64,000 nt of DNA, from contig NC_090759.1 of assembly GCF_036898095.1 (NCBI RefSeq), positions 17,488,658 to 17,552,657 on the forward strand, given 5' to 3'. This document shows positions 23,553 through 33,736 of this stretch, piece after piece (the stretch's first letter is position 1; the number at the start of each line of letters is the position of its first letter). Source of the stretch: Palaemon carinicauda (lineage: Eukaryota > Arthropoda > Malacostraca > Decapoda > Palaemonidae). Position numbers and translations under genes: made by a program. A model generated the notes under the pieces. That model worked only from the letters and a program-made list of their open reading frames with translations. It made no database searches and was not told the DNA's origin.

Positions 23553-24180
23553 ATCAATTTCAATCCTCAACCAAGCACTCGAGCATTTGCCTATCTTATA
23601 GCTCCATCAACAAACAAATTGAACAACCATGGAAACATCACGCATCCCTTCTCAGCTCCACTCTCACGGGAGACCACTCATTTCATTCCTTATCCCAATT
23701 TCACACTTTACTGCCTATGTATAAACTTCACTGCTTGCAACAACCCTTCAACAATTCCATATAACCACATCGCATTCTACATTGCATCTCTATCAACTCA
23801 ATCTTTCTCCAGATCCATGAATGCAAAATATACCTCGTATCTGGCTAACTATAAAAATCTGATCTATATATCCCCTACCTTTTCCATTTTATCTTTAATC
23901 CTATTAACACTACCATACACTTTGCTAACCACACTCAATAAACTAATACCCCTAGAATTACAAAACTAATGCACACCTTTGCCCTTTTGTATGATGGAAC
24001 AATACATGCACATATCCAGTCCACTGGCACTATTGACAACCTGAAACTTCCAATCTTGCCAACCAATCCAGCCAAGTCACAACCCCTTTCATTCAACATC
24101 TCAGCCCTTGCACTATCCATACCAGGTGCTTTTCCTGCTCTCGTCTAATCTCATATAGTGCTCTCTTCCCTTCCTTTCTG
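23553..24180 (-). mobile_element. RTE-like LINE, internal fragment
   Basis: It aligns with 39470-40150 of the longer LINE copy (for example TTCAATCCTC, CCAAGCACTCGA, CTCCAGATCCAT, ATACATGCACA). It covers RT coding sequence on the minus strand, with many small deletions and stops. It is an old copy. Confidence 0.8.
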
Positions 24181-25013
24181 GAACATATATGTAATATTGC
24201 AAAAATTTAAGGTAAATAATATTTATTTACACTATATGGTTATTACTTGATGTTCATATTGATTTGGCCTTGAAGCTGATTCAATAGTGACATTAGTTTA
24301 AAGTAATTTTTCTTCCCTCTTGCCCACGAAAGAAAAATTTGATGACTAACGGTAACTCAAGGCGAGGCTTGGTCACATCAGCGCACTTGGTACCAGCTAA
24401 TACCTTATCCTCTTGATATCATTAGTTAAGTGGGAAGGAGGGTGGGTATGTATATGAACATCAGGAGAATATAAAAATATATTTCATCATTAAAACTAGA
24501 TTTATTTCTATGAACCTCCCCTATGATCACTTTACTGACTGACTCTGCTATAAGTGGGTCATGAAAGAAAGAGATAAGAAATTTAAAGTCTTAAAAAATA
24601 TTCATGTATACACCAGACACCTCTTCGTCTAGTGCTTCAGTACCAAACTATTACAGCCAAGGTTATAATGAAATGCCCCGGATGGTGTTTCTAAATATGT
24701 CGGGAATAATCAATCAGTGAAACTAAAGGAAACCCAGCTTTTATTACAGCACACCCCCAGCAGCTGCTAGTGCACCTAAATTCCAGTAATTTTGATAAAA
24801 CCCATATTTTGTAAGAATGTTTAGTGAATACCGAGATTTAATATGTTCAGAGCTGTAGGTAAAAATTCTTAACAAAGTCTTAAATAATTTCAGTAATGTA
24901 GTTGCACTTCTGATATGCACTAATCTTCAAGTCTCTCGTCTGACTTGCATGCAACTCCTTGTGAGCCTCTGTACAAAATTCTTGAACTAGAAAATATTTA
25001 GCACTAGACAAAA
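24181..25013. other. Intron 1 of the Rab-like gene, non-coding
   Basis: No coding region or known repeat was seen. Confidence 0.4.
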
Positions 25014-25918
25014 TGACAAATTCGAAGATAATTTGTATTTTTCCTAACTATACAAACCTTAGCTATTTAATATGGGTTATTACTTTGGCGTAGCTAAAAT
25101 GAAGAGCCATTAGAATTTTAACGAGGGTTTACTACCCCACCGCTAGTTAGCGAGGGGTAGGGAGGGGTAGCTTGCTACCCCCCCCCCCTTCACACACTCC
25201 GGTGAATACTTCACTTTGCTTAGAGGTAGGACTTCACGGGGGACAGGGCTGGCGAGCAAGTTTGATTAAATAGCTAAGGTTTGTTTAGTTAGGAAAAATA
25301 CAAATTATCTACGAATTTGTCATTTGTTCCGTAACTGAAATACAAACCACGCTATTTAATATGGGTGACTCACCCCTTAGGAAAGGTGGTAAGTCCCTGA
25401 CATACTGACTTTGGCTTTGCACACGGACCCAATATTTGAGTGTGTAAGTACTCAGGAAATAAGGAGTCCCTGCACCTCGCTAGCCTTGCTGTGCAACTGC
25501 TGTGGCCTACATAAGCTGTGTGTGAAGGTGAGAAGCGTGACTCCTAGGAAGTTGACCTGGAGTTCTTCAGATGGAATTCTAGGCTAGGACTCTCCCAATA
25601 CCACCTCATCAGGATATGGGGACGTGACAGTATTAACCTTAATACTAGGAACACAAGGAAGCATGGTTTACCTGCAGAGGTTTGAGGTCAAGTGAGGGTG
25701 AGAGCAGACACGTCTGTTCATCACCCAAGCCAAAAGCAAAGTGAAGTATCCACAGGTGTGTGTGAGGGGGGGGGGGTAGCAAGCTACCCTTCCCAGCCCC
25801 CGCTAACTAGCGGTGAGGTAGTAAACCCTCGTTAAAATTCTAATGGCTCGTCATTTCAGCTACGCCGAAGTAATAACCCATATTAAATAGCGTGGTTTGT
25901 ATTTCAGTTACGGAACAA
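25014..25918. mobile_element. Miniature DIRS derivative (905 bp) with both termini
   Basis: The left arm (about 25055-25200) and right arm (about 25750-25905) are inverted copies, with shared CCGCTAGTTAGCG and AACGAGGGTTTACTACC-type blocks. Between them lies an internal complementary region (25265-25368): it first complements the outer left end (25014-25070), then matches the complement of the outer right end (25880-25918). 25370-25700 matches the sequence next to the ICR in copy A (2850-3190). All coding sequence is missing. This is an internally deleted, non-autonomous form of family A. Confidence 0.8.
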
Positions 25919-26076
25919 GGATGATTTGACAACCTAAACTCACAAAACAAATAAACATTACCCCCAATGTCAGCAAATAATACTTAACATCCCTTGCCTG
26001 ACAAAGAAATCTATTCTCAGGGGATGTTGCAATTTCTGAAATTTGAAAAAAAAAAAAATTGTAGTAAACCATATTA

Positions 26077-26112
26077 GTCTTTCAGTCGAGAAACATGCCA
26101 AGCGCCATTTTT
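26077..26112. repeat. Left TIR of the DUF7869-like element
   Basis: 36 bp, inverse of 28745-28780 with a single mismatch. Confidence 0.85.
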
Positions 26113-26127
26113 AAAAAGTGTCAGAAA

Positions 26128-26160
26128 TCGCGATTGAAAATTGCCAATTTTCAATCGCGA
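26128..26160. repeat. Perfect 16 bp stem palindrome with 1 nt loop
   Basis: TCGCGATTGAAAATTG, one C, then the exact inverse. It is subterminal in the TIR element. It could be a transposase-binding or structural site, or a transcription stop for the minus-strand gene; function is unknown. Confidence 0.9.
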
Positions 26161-27004
26161 ATTACTCGGTAAATATAATAGCTAGGAGTTTCATATTTGT
26201 TATAAATAGTAGCGAATTTTATGCAGAACACAGTTAACCTAAAATATTTTCAATACAATGCACAGTTTTTTGTCAGTTGTGGGAAAAGCTAACCTAACCC
26301 CTTAATTTTGTATGCATTTTCCCCTTTATAAGCCAGTAAATGGGTTATAAACGAAAGTTTGTTGTATTAAATATTCTAACTATGCATGAAATATGTCTGT
26401 AATGTGTTTTGTAATGTTTTAACATGAATATGCTGGGGTCAGTTGACTAATGACCCCTCAAATTTCCTACATAATAAAACATTGATAAAAAAAATTCTTA
26501 TAATTTGGCACAATAATACACAAAAATGCATAAATGAGTAAAAAGGGGAAAAAAAATAGTATAATGAGAGGGGTCAGCTGCCTGATGCAACTTCAAAAAA
26601 TTTATACCAAAAGAACATGGATGAGTTTGACTGCACAATGATGGATATTGATGGAAAATAATGAATGAATGAGGGGAAAAAAATGGTTACACTCACCACC
26701 AGCAGATGCATCATGTGTGTGAAGATAATCCAGGTGTCTTTCTTTGAAGAATGTCCATAAGAGTAGTCCAGTGGCAGGCCAAAAGTCGTCAACGATGGGT
26801 CAGTGAGCAGAAAAACTACTGACTACTGGGACCAGGAGCAGAAGGATAAAACCGAACAGAATCATAGACGTCAAAGATCTGATCGTCATGAGGGTCATCA
26901 GGGATGATCAGCTCAGGTTCAGGCTGCTTTACCTGAGAGTTGTAAAGCTCCTTCTGGCGTGTGACAAGATCTCTGATCCACGCACCCTCCGCATAGAAAA
27001 TATA

Positions 27005-28351
27005 CTAACTTAGGTCAGATAGATCCTGCAACTTATCCTTTTCAATAATCCGTTCCTGTTCGTACATTACTGGCAGCTCTACAGAGGATAGGTCAAAGCT
27101 GGTAGAAGTGCCACATCTTGCTAGACTGACTTTAACTGCATGATCATCAGGCATATCATGAATTTCCCTGACAAGGTACCCGTTGCGGTACTCTGAAGTC
27201 ACGGCAATGACTGAAGCATTACTAAATTGTTTCCCTTTAGGAAGCCTCTTTACGCCTATTGTGGAGAGAATTCCGAAGTTGATGAAATCTTGGCATTTCA
27301 TCGCGTAGACGGGGAACCTCTTCTTCTTACGGGCATTAGCAATGGCATGAGTGTATTCATCTATGTTGTAGATGCAGTCATAATTTCGCAATTCCCTCTC
27401 AGTTACACCAAAAGACTGGTCGCAGGCCATGTATGAATGACCGGATACCAGATAACACAGCTCAATCCGGTCGAAGTGACCCTCATGAACCAACCGAAGA
27501 AGCATACACACTAGGGTGAAATTTTTATTTTGGCCACCACAATTATCTGCAAAGATTTTCATCTTCCTTGGATGGTCCGCTTTGGATAAACAATGAGTCC
27601 GCAGATACTTCAGTAGGCAGCTGCTGATTTCAATGGAACCTCTTGAGGCAGTGGTCTCATCCCACAGGAACATGTAGGATTCTTGAAGCTTGAGGTCATG
27701 AATGCAAAAATTATATAGCCACAACTTCCGCTTGTAGTAGGCTTGGCCTACTGACAGACGGGGTACTGGCATTGTCTGCTGCAAGTCCATAGCAAGACAA
27801 GCCCAGTCTGCGTCAAGATTCTTGGCAGCTTTCATGGTATCACTGGCCGACTTAACTTTTTGGTAGTGTTTTTTTTGCTGTGCTTGGTAGACAGTGACAT
27901 CCTTCTGCTCCCTTTTGGCATTCTGAATCGCAACAGTCAGAAGTTCACAGACCTTGCAAGAGTCTTTTTTGGTTGGCCGAAAACCAATGTTGTAGTGGGT
28001 CCTAATGATGTTGTCGTAAAACTTCTCTTTTACAAGTTGGACTCTTGGGTTACAACGTCGCATCCAAAGTACATACATTCTGTACAGACTACTTATTGAC
28101 TCATGAGATTCAAGGCACTGTTTGTTTGGGTTTGAGGCATGTGAGTAATGGTTAGTACAAACTGGTAACATCTGAATGTGCTTATGCACTTTTGCTAGAA
28201 CCTCTCCACACACTTTCTTTGTGTTAGGGTTTCCATCACTTTCTCTCACTAGCTTTTTCTTTGTTAATAACTGTTTACCCTTCTCTTTTTTGCCCTCAAA
28301 CAGACCACGACGCTTTCCCGTCATATTGATAATCTTATTAAAGCACAACAC
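27005..28351 (-). CDS. DUF7869-like protein, putative transposase
   Basis: 448 residues if the first Met is used. The second Met at residue 10 (MTGKRRGLFEGK, codon at 28322-28324) is as likely a start. Residues 1-35 are very basic. A C-x2-C pair (SCKVCE, residues 131-136) follows NIGFRPTKKD. Then come three blocks that look like an RNase H-fold DDE/D triad: CLAMDLQQ (Asp189), FADNCGGQNKN (Asp269) and HSYMACDQSFGVTERE (Asp311 or Glu318). This block order is what I know from uncharacterised arthropod DUF7869 proteins. The frame is intact over the whole length. A cut-and-paste role is inferred from the flanking inverted repeats, not shown. Confidence 0.75.
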   Translation of the reverse strand: MLCFNKIINMTGKRRGLFEGKKEKGKQLLTKKKLVRESDGNPNTKKVCGEVLAKVHKHIQMLPVCTNHYSHASNPNKQCLESHESISSLYRMYVLWMRRCNPRVQLVKEKFYDNIIRTHYNIGFRPTKKDSCKVCELLTVAIQNAKREQKDVTVYQAQQKKHYQKVKSASDTMKAAKNLDADWACLAMDLQQTMPVPRLSVGQAYYKRKLWLYNFCIHDLKLQESYMFLWDETTASRGSIEISSCLLKYLRTHCLSKADHPRKMKIFADNCGGQNKNFTLVCMLLRLVHEGHFDRIELCYLVSGHSYMACDQSFGVTERELRNYDCIYNIDEYTHAIANARKKKRFPVYAMKCQDFINFGILSTIGVKRLPKGKQFSNASVIAVTSEYRNGYLVREIHDMPDDHAVKVSLARCGTSTSFDLSSVELPVMYEQERIIEKDKLQDLSDLS

Positions 28352-28448
28352 TTATTATTAATAACGAAATTGGGAAAATAATCAGACGATCTGGCAATCA
28401 CAACGTGTTGTTTACGTTTTACTCCGGTGAGTGACGCTGTACAGCGAA

Positions 28449-28480
28449 GCTGATTGGTCGAAGGCGCTGTGACGTCACAC
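28449..28480 (-). promoter_or_regulatory. CRE and CCAAT motifs upstream of the TIR-element gene
   Basis: TGACGTCA (28470-28477) is a perfect palindromic CRE. GATTGG (CCAATC on the coding strand) lies at 28452-28457. Both sit about 100-150 bp upstream of the ORF start on the minus strand. Motif match only. Confidence 0.45.
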
Positions 28481-28744
28481 ATATCTTTCTCGACTGAACA
28501 AAAGCTACCAGCCAAGCACCATAAGTTACCGTGAGTCTGGAGGTGTCATGTTACTTCACAGAACTACGTCTCGTTTTTGGTGCTTCGAGAAAGTAGTCCA
28601 AGTGACATTTGCAACAGAGGTGATAATAGGGTGGGTTTGAACAATAAATAGACCATATTGGAGGGTGCTATTGGCATGTTTCTCGATGGGAATGTGATGT
28701 ACAAGGATAAAACCCACGAAAAATAAAATAAAACTATTTTGTCC

Positions 28745-28780
28745 CAAAATGGTGCTTGGCATGTTTCTCGACTGAAAGAC
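28745..28780. repeat. Right TIR of the DUF7869-like element
   Basis: 36 bp, inverse of 26077-26112. It ends in CTCGACTGAAAGACT. Confidence 0.85.
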
Positions 28781-28882
28781 TCCGCTTTTTTTTACCACAT
28801 TACTTGATTTCATATTTTCAAGCATCTTTTCCTTTAGAACCTTGATATTTATATGCAACAGTACCTTCCTAATCTAAAATGG

Positions 28883-29230
<348 letters not shown>

Positions 29231-29309
29231 TATTGGTGTCAGGTGTAAAAGTATGTCTGTGTATGCTGTGTGCAAAGTTGTACTTAGAGCCAGTAAAATA
29301 AAAGTTCAA

Positions 29310-30323
29310 GATGCCTAGATACACAAGGACTAACATAGCAGACGCTGCTGCTGTAGGAGATGAGAACGAAGGTTCGGTGGGATATAGCGTTCCCGATGAA
29401 GAATATAGACAGGAAATTAGAACGCAAGAATGGCAAAATAAGTTAGATAACTTAACAACAGTTGATGAACAGAATCTTGGTTGAACGAGAAGAGGAGCGG
29501 CGCACAATTACAGCATATCCGACGTACATAAACGAAGTTCAAACGTACACAAGTGAAAGTACACATGCACAGCCGAGTGAAAACACGCAAATCGTAGTTC
29601 GAAAGTTTCCAGAACTCCAGGCAAGTGTTAGGCCTTTTGATGATCAACGGTCCAATGAAGGGTTTCAATCGACTGAAGTGTTTTTGAGAGACTTTGAAGC
29701 AGCCACATATAGGTGGTCGGAAAGAGAAAAAGCTATTCAAACGATTAGAATGCAGAAAGATGCTCCTGCAATGGAGGTAATGTGTTGGCCACAAGACAGT
29801 TCAAGAAGTTATACTGAAATAAAACGACGTTTAATTGAGAAGTATGCCTTACCTGATGCGAGAAAGGGGGACATATAAGAAAATTACAAACCCAAAATTC
29901 GGGAGTGTGTATCCGTTCTTAGTTTTGCAACTCGCATTTTTCGCGATTGCGATTCGTTTGCTACCCAGTGCCAATCTCCCAGATGATAAAAAATCAATTG
30001 CCCGTAAACATATTCGCAGATTAGTAAACCCGTATATGTGTGGTTATTTGTTTGATGACAATCGCTCATTAGCAGACGCAGTGAGCATGATACAAAACAT
30101 TTTAGACAGTTTGCCAGAAGAAAAAATTACTGGGAATAACTGGCCCAATTCCGAGAAGTTGGCAGCCATGAGAGGCACTTGTCAACCCCCAAAGTGGGAG
30201 AGGGGAGAACACAGTCAGCAGGTTAGAAGTGTCTTCAGATGCTGGCAGTATGCGGAAGAGGGGCACCGACGAGTTGAGTGCCCCACCCAAGGATCCCCCT
30301 GCTGTTACACTTGTCAGGCCTAA
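29310..30323 (+). pseudogene. Gypsy Gag, frameshifted
   Basis: An ATG at about 29310 opens a short reading, MPRYTRTNIADAAAVGDE, that shifts into 29462-29878, a capsid-like helical region with FPELQASVRPFDD and RWSEREKAIQTIRM. A further shift leads to 29835-30323, which ends in zinc-knuckle remnants. The first knuckle (CWQYAEEGHRRVEC) has Tyr where the second Cys belongs. The second (CYTCQA) is cut by a stop before its His and Cys. Confidence 0.75.
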
Positions 30324-30559
30324 AGTCATCTATCTCGAGAGTGCCCAGTAAAAAACGCCGATGGCGGGCGGGCTGTGGCACACCCACACCTTCCCCCACC
30401 CAACATTCGAGGAAAAGGAAACAGAGGAAGGGCAAGACGAGGGAGATCGATGCCCCCCCACCCCCGCATGATATCAGAAACAGCAGCCGAGAAGGCGTTC
30501 CCGTCGACAACAGACTTAGAGCAGGCACTGGGACCTTCATCGGTACCCCTGCAACACTA

Positions 30560-30907
30560 GGGAGCAGCGGCATTGCAGCTGAGGTTATTGGCCCGTGCCC
30601 CATATATCGTAATGGCCGTCTAGGGATGTTAGCAGTCATGATTGACCTGCCAGATAAATCCATTCGAGCGCTGATCGAAACAGGAGCCAGCGTTTCACTG
30701 ATTGAAAAAAGATTCTCCTCAAACCTACTACAGTCAACGGCATCCCTAGTCCTTGACACACCAGGAGGAAATAAAATATGTATAAACCATACAACGATCG
30801 TCAACTTTAAGGTGGGATCTGTGAAGTTTACACATGATTTTTTTTGTCTTGCCCACCTTGCGAATTTCAGGAATCGAGGCTATTTTAGGGATAGATTTCA
30901 TCTCTAA
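30560..30907 (+). pseudogene. Gypsy protease remnant
   Basis: RALIETGASVSLIEKRF aligns with the aspartic protease motif ALIDTGAxxSxI. The catalytic Asp is replaced by Glu. The frame is lost after the segment that should contain the ILG block. Confidence 0.75.
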
Positions 30908-31479
30908 TAATCAAATATGCATTTTTGGGGGAAAAGATACAATAACAGTAAAAGCAGGAGGGTACATTTTGCTGATAGAAAGTCATGAGAGAGTACATAA
31001 GTGCTTGTGTTAACTAAGAGAGACATTTAAGTAAGGTAACAGCTGTACCTGAGAGAGGAGAAGTGTTGTCTCCCCAGACACTTATGAACATATCAGTGAC
31101 CCCGTGTTACCCTCTTCCGGAAGGAACCAAGGTCGTTGTTAAACCCCATGACAATTGGGCACACATGATTTTAGAGGGGTTATCAAAAATAAGAGAGAAC
31201 AGAGCTGATATAGCGATAGTTACTTTGTCAAATAAAAGTGTTTTGTTAGGAAGTGATTGTGAATTAGTTAAGTGTGTGAATTAGTTGAGTGAAATTGCTA
31301 ATAATGGGATGTTGGGAGCCACAACTCCAGCCCGCACAAACAAACGCACTCAGAATTTGATTATGCAAGGTTGAAAACTATGTCCGTCAGAATATCAACC
31401 TGTAGTTAGTGACATTGTCAATAATTATTCCGATGTAATTGCAATTGGAGATGAGCTACCCAGGAGGATTGATTGATTT

Positions 31480-32863
31480 CCCTTTAGCATTAAAACTGGG
31501 CAGACGGAGCCGATCAGGTGAAAGCCTTATAAGGTACCCATTCATTTCCAGGGAGAGATAGAAAGGGAAATTAATAAATTAAGGGAACAAGGGATATTTG
31601 AGGAGAGCTAATCCCCCTGGGCTTCTCCAATTGTAGCTGTTAGGAAAAAGGATGGCTCAGTAAGATTGTGTGTTGATTATAGGAAGTTGAATGCAGTCAC
31701 TAAGGACAATGCATTTCCATTGCCCTCGATCGAAGAATTACTTGTGAAGGTACGCAATAGTAAATATTTTACAACTGTTGATTTAAAATATGGATACTAT
31801 CAAATACCCATTCAGGACGAGAGTAAATGTAAAACGGCATTTATAGCTAACGATCAACTATTTCAGTTTTTCTTCCTTTCGGTGTCGAAAATGCTCCACG
31901 TCACTTCTCCAGAGTAATGATGGCGGTTTTGTCTCCCTTAATTGGCCATAATGTTCTTGTTTATTTAGACGATATTTTAATTACCGGGAAAACGGCCGAA
32001 GAATATAATAATAATATTCGTAAAGTTTTACAAGCATTGCGACGTAATGGTATAAAAATAAATTTGTCAAAGTGCAAATTTTTCTGTAAACGTCAAATTT
32101 TTAGGTCACATAATAACCCCAGAAGGTATCCAACCCTACCCCAGTAAAGTAGCAGCTATTAGAGATTTCTCCAGGCCACGTAACTGTAAGGAAGTAGCTG
32201 GATTCCTTGGGCTTGCTGGGTATTATCGTAAATTCATAAGAGGTTTTGGAGAGATAGTGAGACCCTTAGATCCTTTAAAGAAACAAGAAGTATTGAATTG
32301 AGGAGTGGAAGAAGGAAGGGCCTTTAACCATTTAAAAGCTGCGTTAAATAGCAATGACTTACTCGCATATCCTAGATTTGATCTCCCGTTTTTAGTGACA
32401 ACAGATGCAAGTAGTGTAGCTATAGGTGACGTAGTTTCTCAACGAGAGCAACCAATTTTTTTTTGCTTCCCGGGCATTAAAAGGGGCGGAAAAGAATTAT
32501 AGTACATTCGATCAAGAGGCTTTGGCTATTCTTTAGGTTCTAGAGAGGCATCAGTTCTTTTTATTAGGCAAGTCGATTGAGTTGCTAAGTGATCATCGCC
32601 CCTTACGTGACCTATTTTTCCAAGGGGATTTGACATCTCGACAAGAGAGATGGATTGAGAGATTATTAGAATTTAATTTAAAGGCTTTTCACCACATAGA
32701 AAGTAAAGCTAACAAGGTAGCTGATGCTCTCTCTAGAGATGCAGTAATAGGAGTAACAACTAAGGCACAAAAGAGGAACAAAGAACGTAACCAAAATATT
32801 GAAGACCCCCATCAAAATAGAGAAAATAGAGAACGAGACGTGAATTCTCCCGATGAGCATTAA
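31480..32863 (+). pseudogene. Gypsy reverse transcriptase and RNase H
   Basis: RT blocks in order: IVAVRKKDGSVRLCVDYRKL, YFTTVDLKYGYYQIPI, then after a frame change VLVYLDDILITGKT with the YLDD site, and NGIKINLSKCKFF. The connection and RNase H (32160-32863) show LLAYPRFDLPFLVTTDASS and later LSDHRPLRDLFFQ and SNKVADALSRD-like ends. Several stops interrupt it. Confidence 0.85.
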
Positions 32864-33059
32864 GAATACGGGAGTGGAGAGAGAGTTGCAGATATTAGGG
32901 AGAGAGACAGAGAGAGATATGAGCGGTGAAGGTGAATATATGTGGGTGGCCGAGGACATGACCAGGGATATCCAGAATGAATGCCCTGACGATGATGCAG
33001 GTTTGATTGACTTGGGAGGTTGGGACAGAAAAAAGACGAATGGATGGAAAGAGTGCGAG

Positions 33060-33736
33060 CAGTGATGAAAGTGAAATCGGAGAGTTATCCGTCATTTCTG
33101 AATGTGCCTTGTGAGAATTTTTTTATGGAAAATATCTTGTATTGTGCTTACGAGAAGAGAGGAGGGGAATTTTGTGCACGGGTAGTTCTTCCTCCCTCTT
33201 TAATTAATCGAGCCATCCACATTGTGCATGCAAGTCCATATGCAGGGCATTCAGGGATTGATAGGACATTAACGAGAACACGTGAATCCTTCTTTTAGTT
33301 AGGAATGAAAAAATCTATAGAGAATTATTTAAAAAGTTGTCATGCTTGTAAGTTTCAAAGAACATAAAAACACTGTACCAGAAGCCAGAAAGTGGCCTGT
33401 GGTTCCTATTAAATCTTATAGAGTGAGTATGGATGTGGTAGGACCATTTCCTACTGATTTAACACAACATAAAAATATGTGTATTTATGGATGCATTTAC
33501 TCGGTACACTCATACTTACGCAATGTTGGATAAATCGGCAAATTCATTAAGCCCAGGCGCTGTGCTCTTTCATTACCAGGTTTGTTGGCCCGAAAATTTT
33601 GATAAGTGGTAATGGTCTCGAGTTTATAAATAAGGTGGTGAAATGGGTTACGGACTTGGTGAAAACTGAACACTTTTCAGTGACCGCATATAGGCCTTCA
33701 GCTAATGGCTTAGTGGAATCGTTTAATAGAGAAGTA
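33060..33736 (+). pseudogene. Gypsy integrase, N-terminal and core part
   Basis: The HHCC zinc region is visible as IHIVHASPYAGHSGIDRTL and SCHACKF. The core starts with SMDVVGPFPTD, where the first catalytic Asp lies. Frames shift several times. Coding sequence is cut at 33736, right after FNREVQ, by the Tigger element, and resumes at 36588. Confidence 0.8.

Larger units (their letters stand above)
26077..28780 (-). mobile_element. 2.7 kb TIR element carrying a DUF7869-like gene
   Basis: The left end AGTCTTTCAGTCGAGAAACA (26077 on) and right end (28780 backwards) form a 36 bp inverted repeat with one mismatch, at GCG versus GCA. Inside is a single long ORF (27005-28351) on the minus strand, a perfect 33 nt hairpin 15 bp inside the left TIR, and a promoter-like segment next to the ORF start. 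No target duplication was recognised. A further partial TIR-like motif (TTGGCATGTTTCTCGATGGGA) lies at about 28666. The organisation is that of a DNA transposon. The superfamily is uncertain. Confidence 0.75.
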
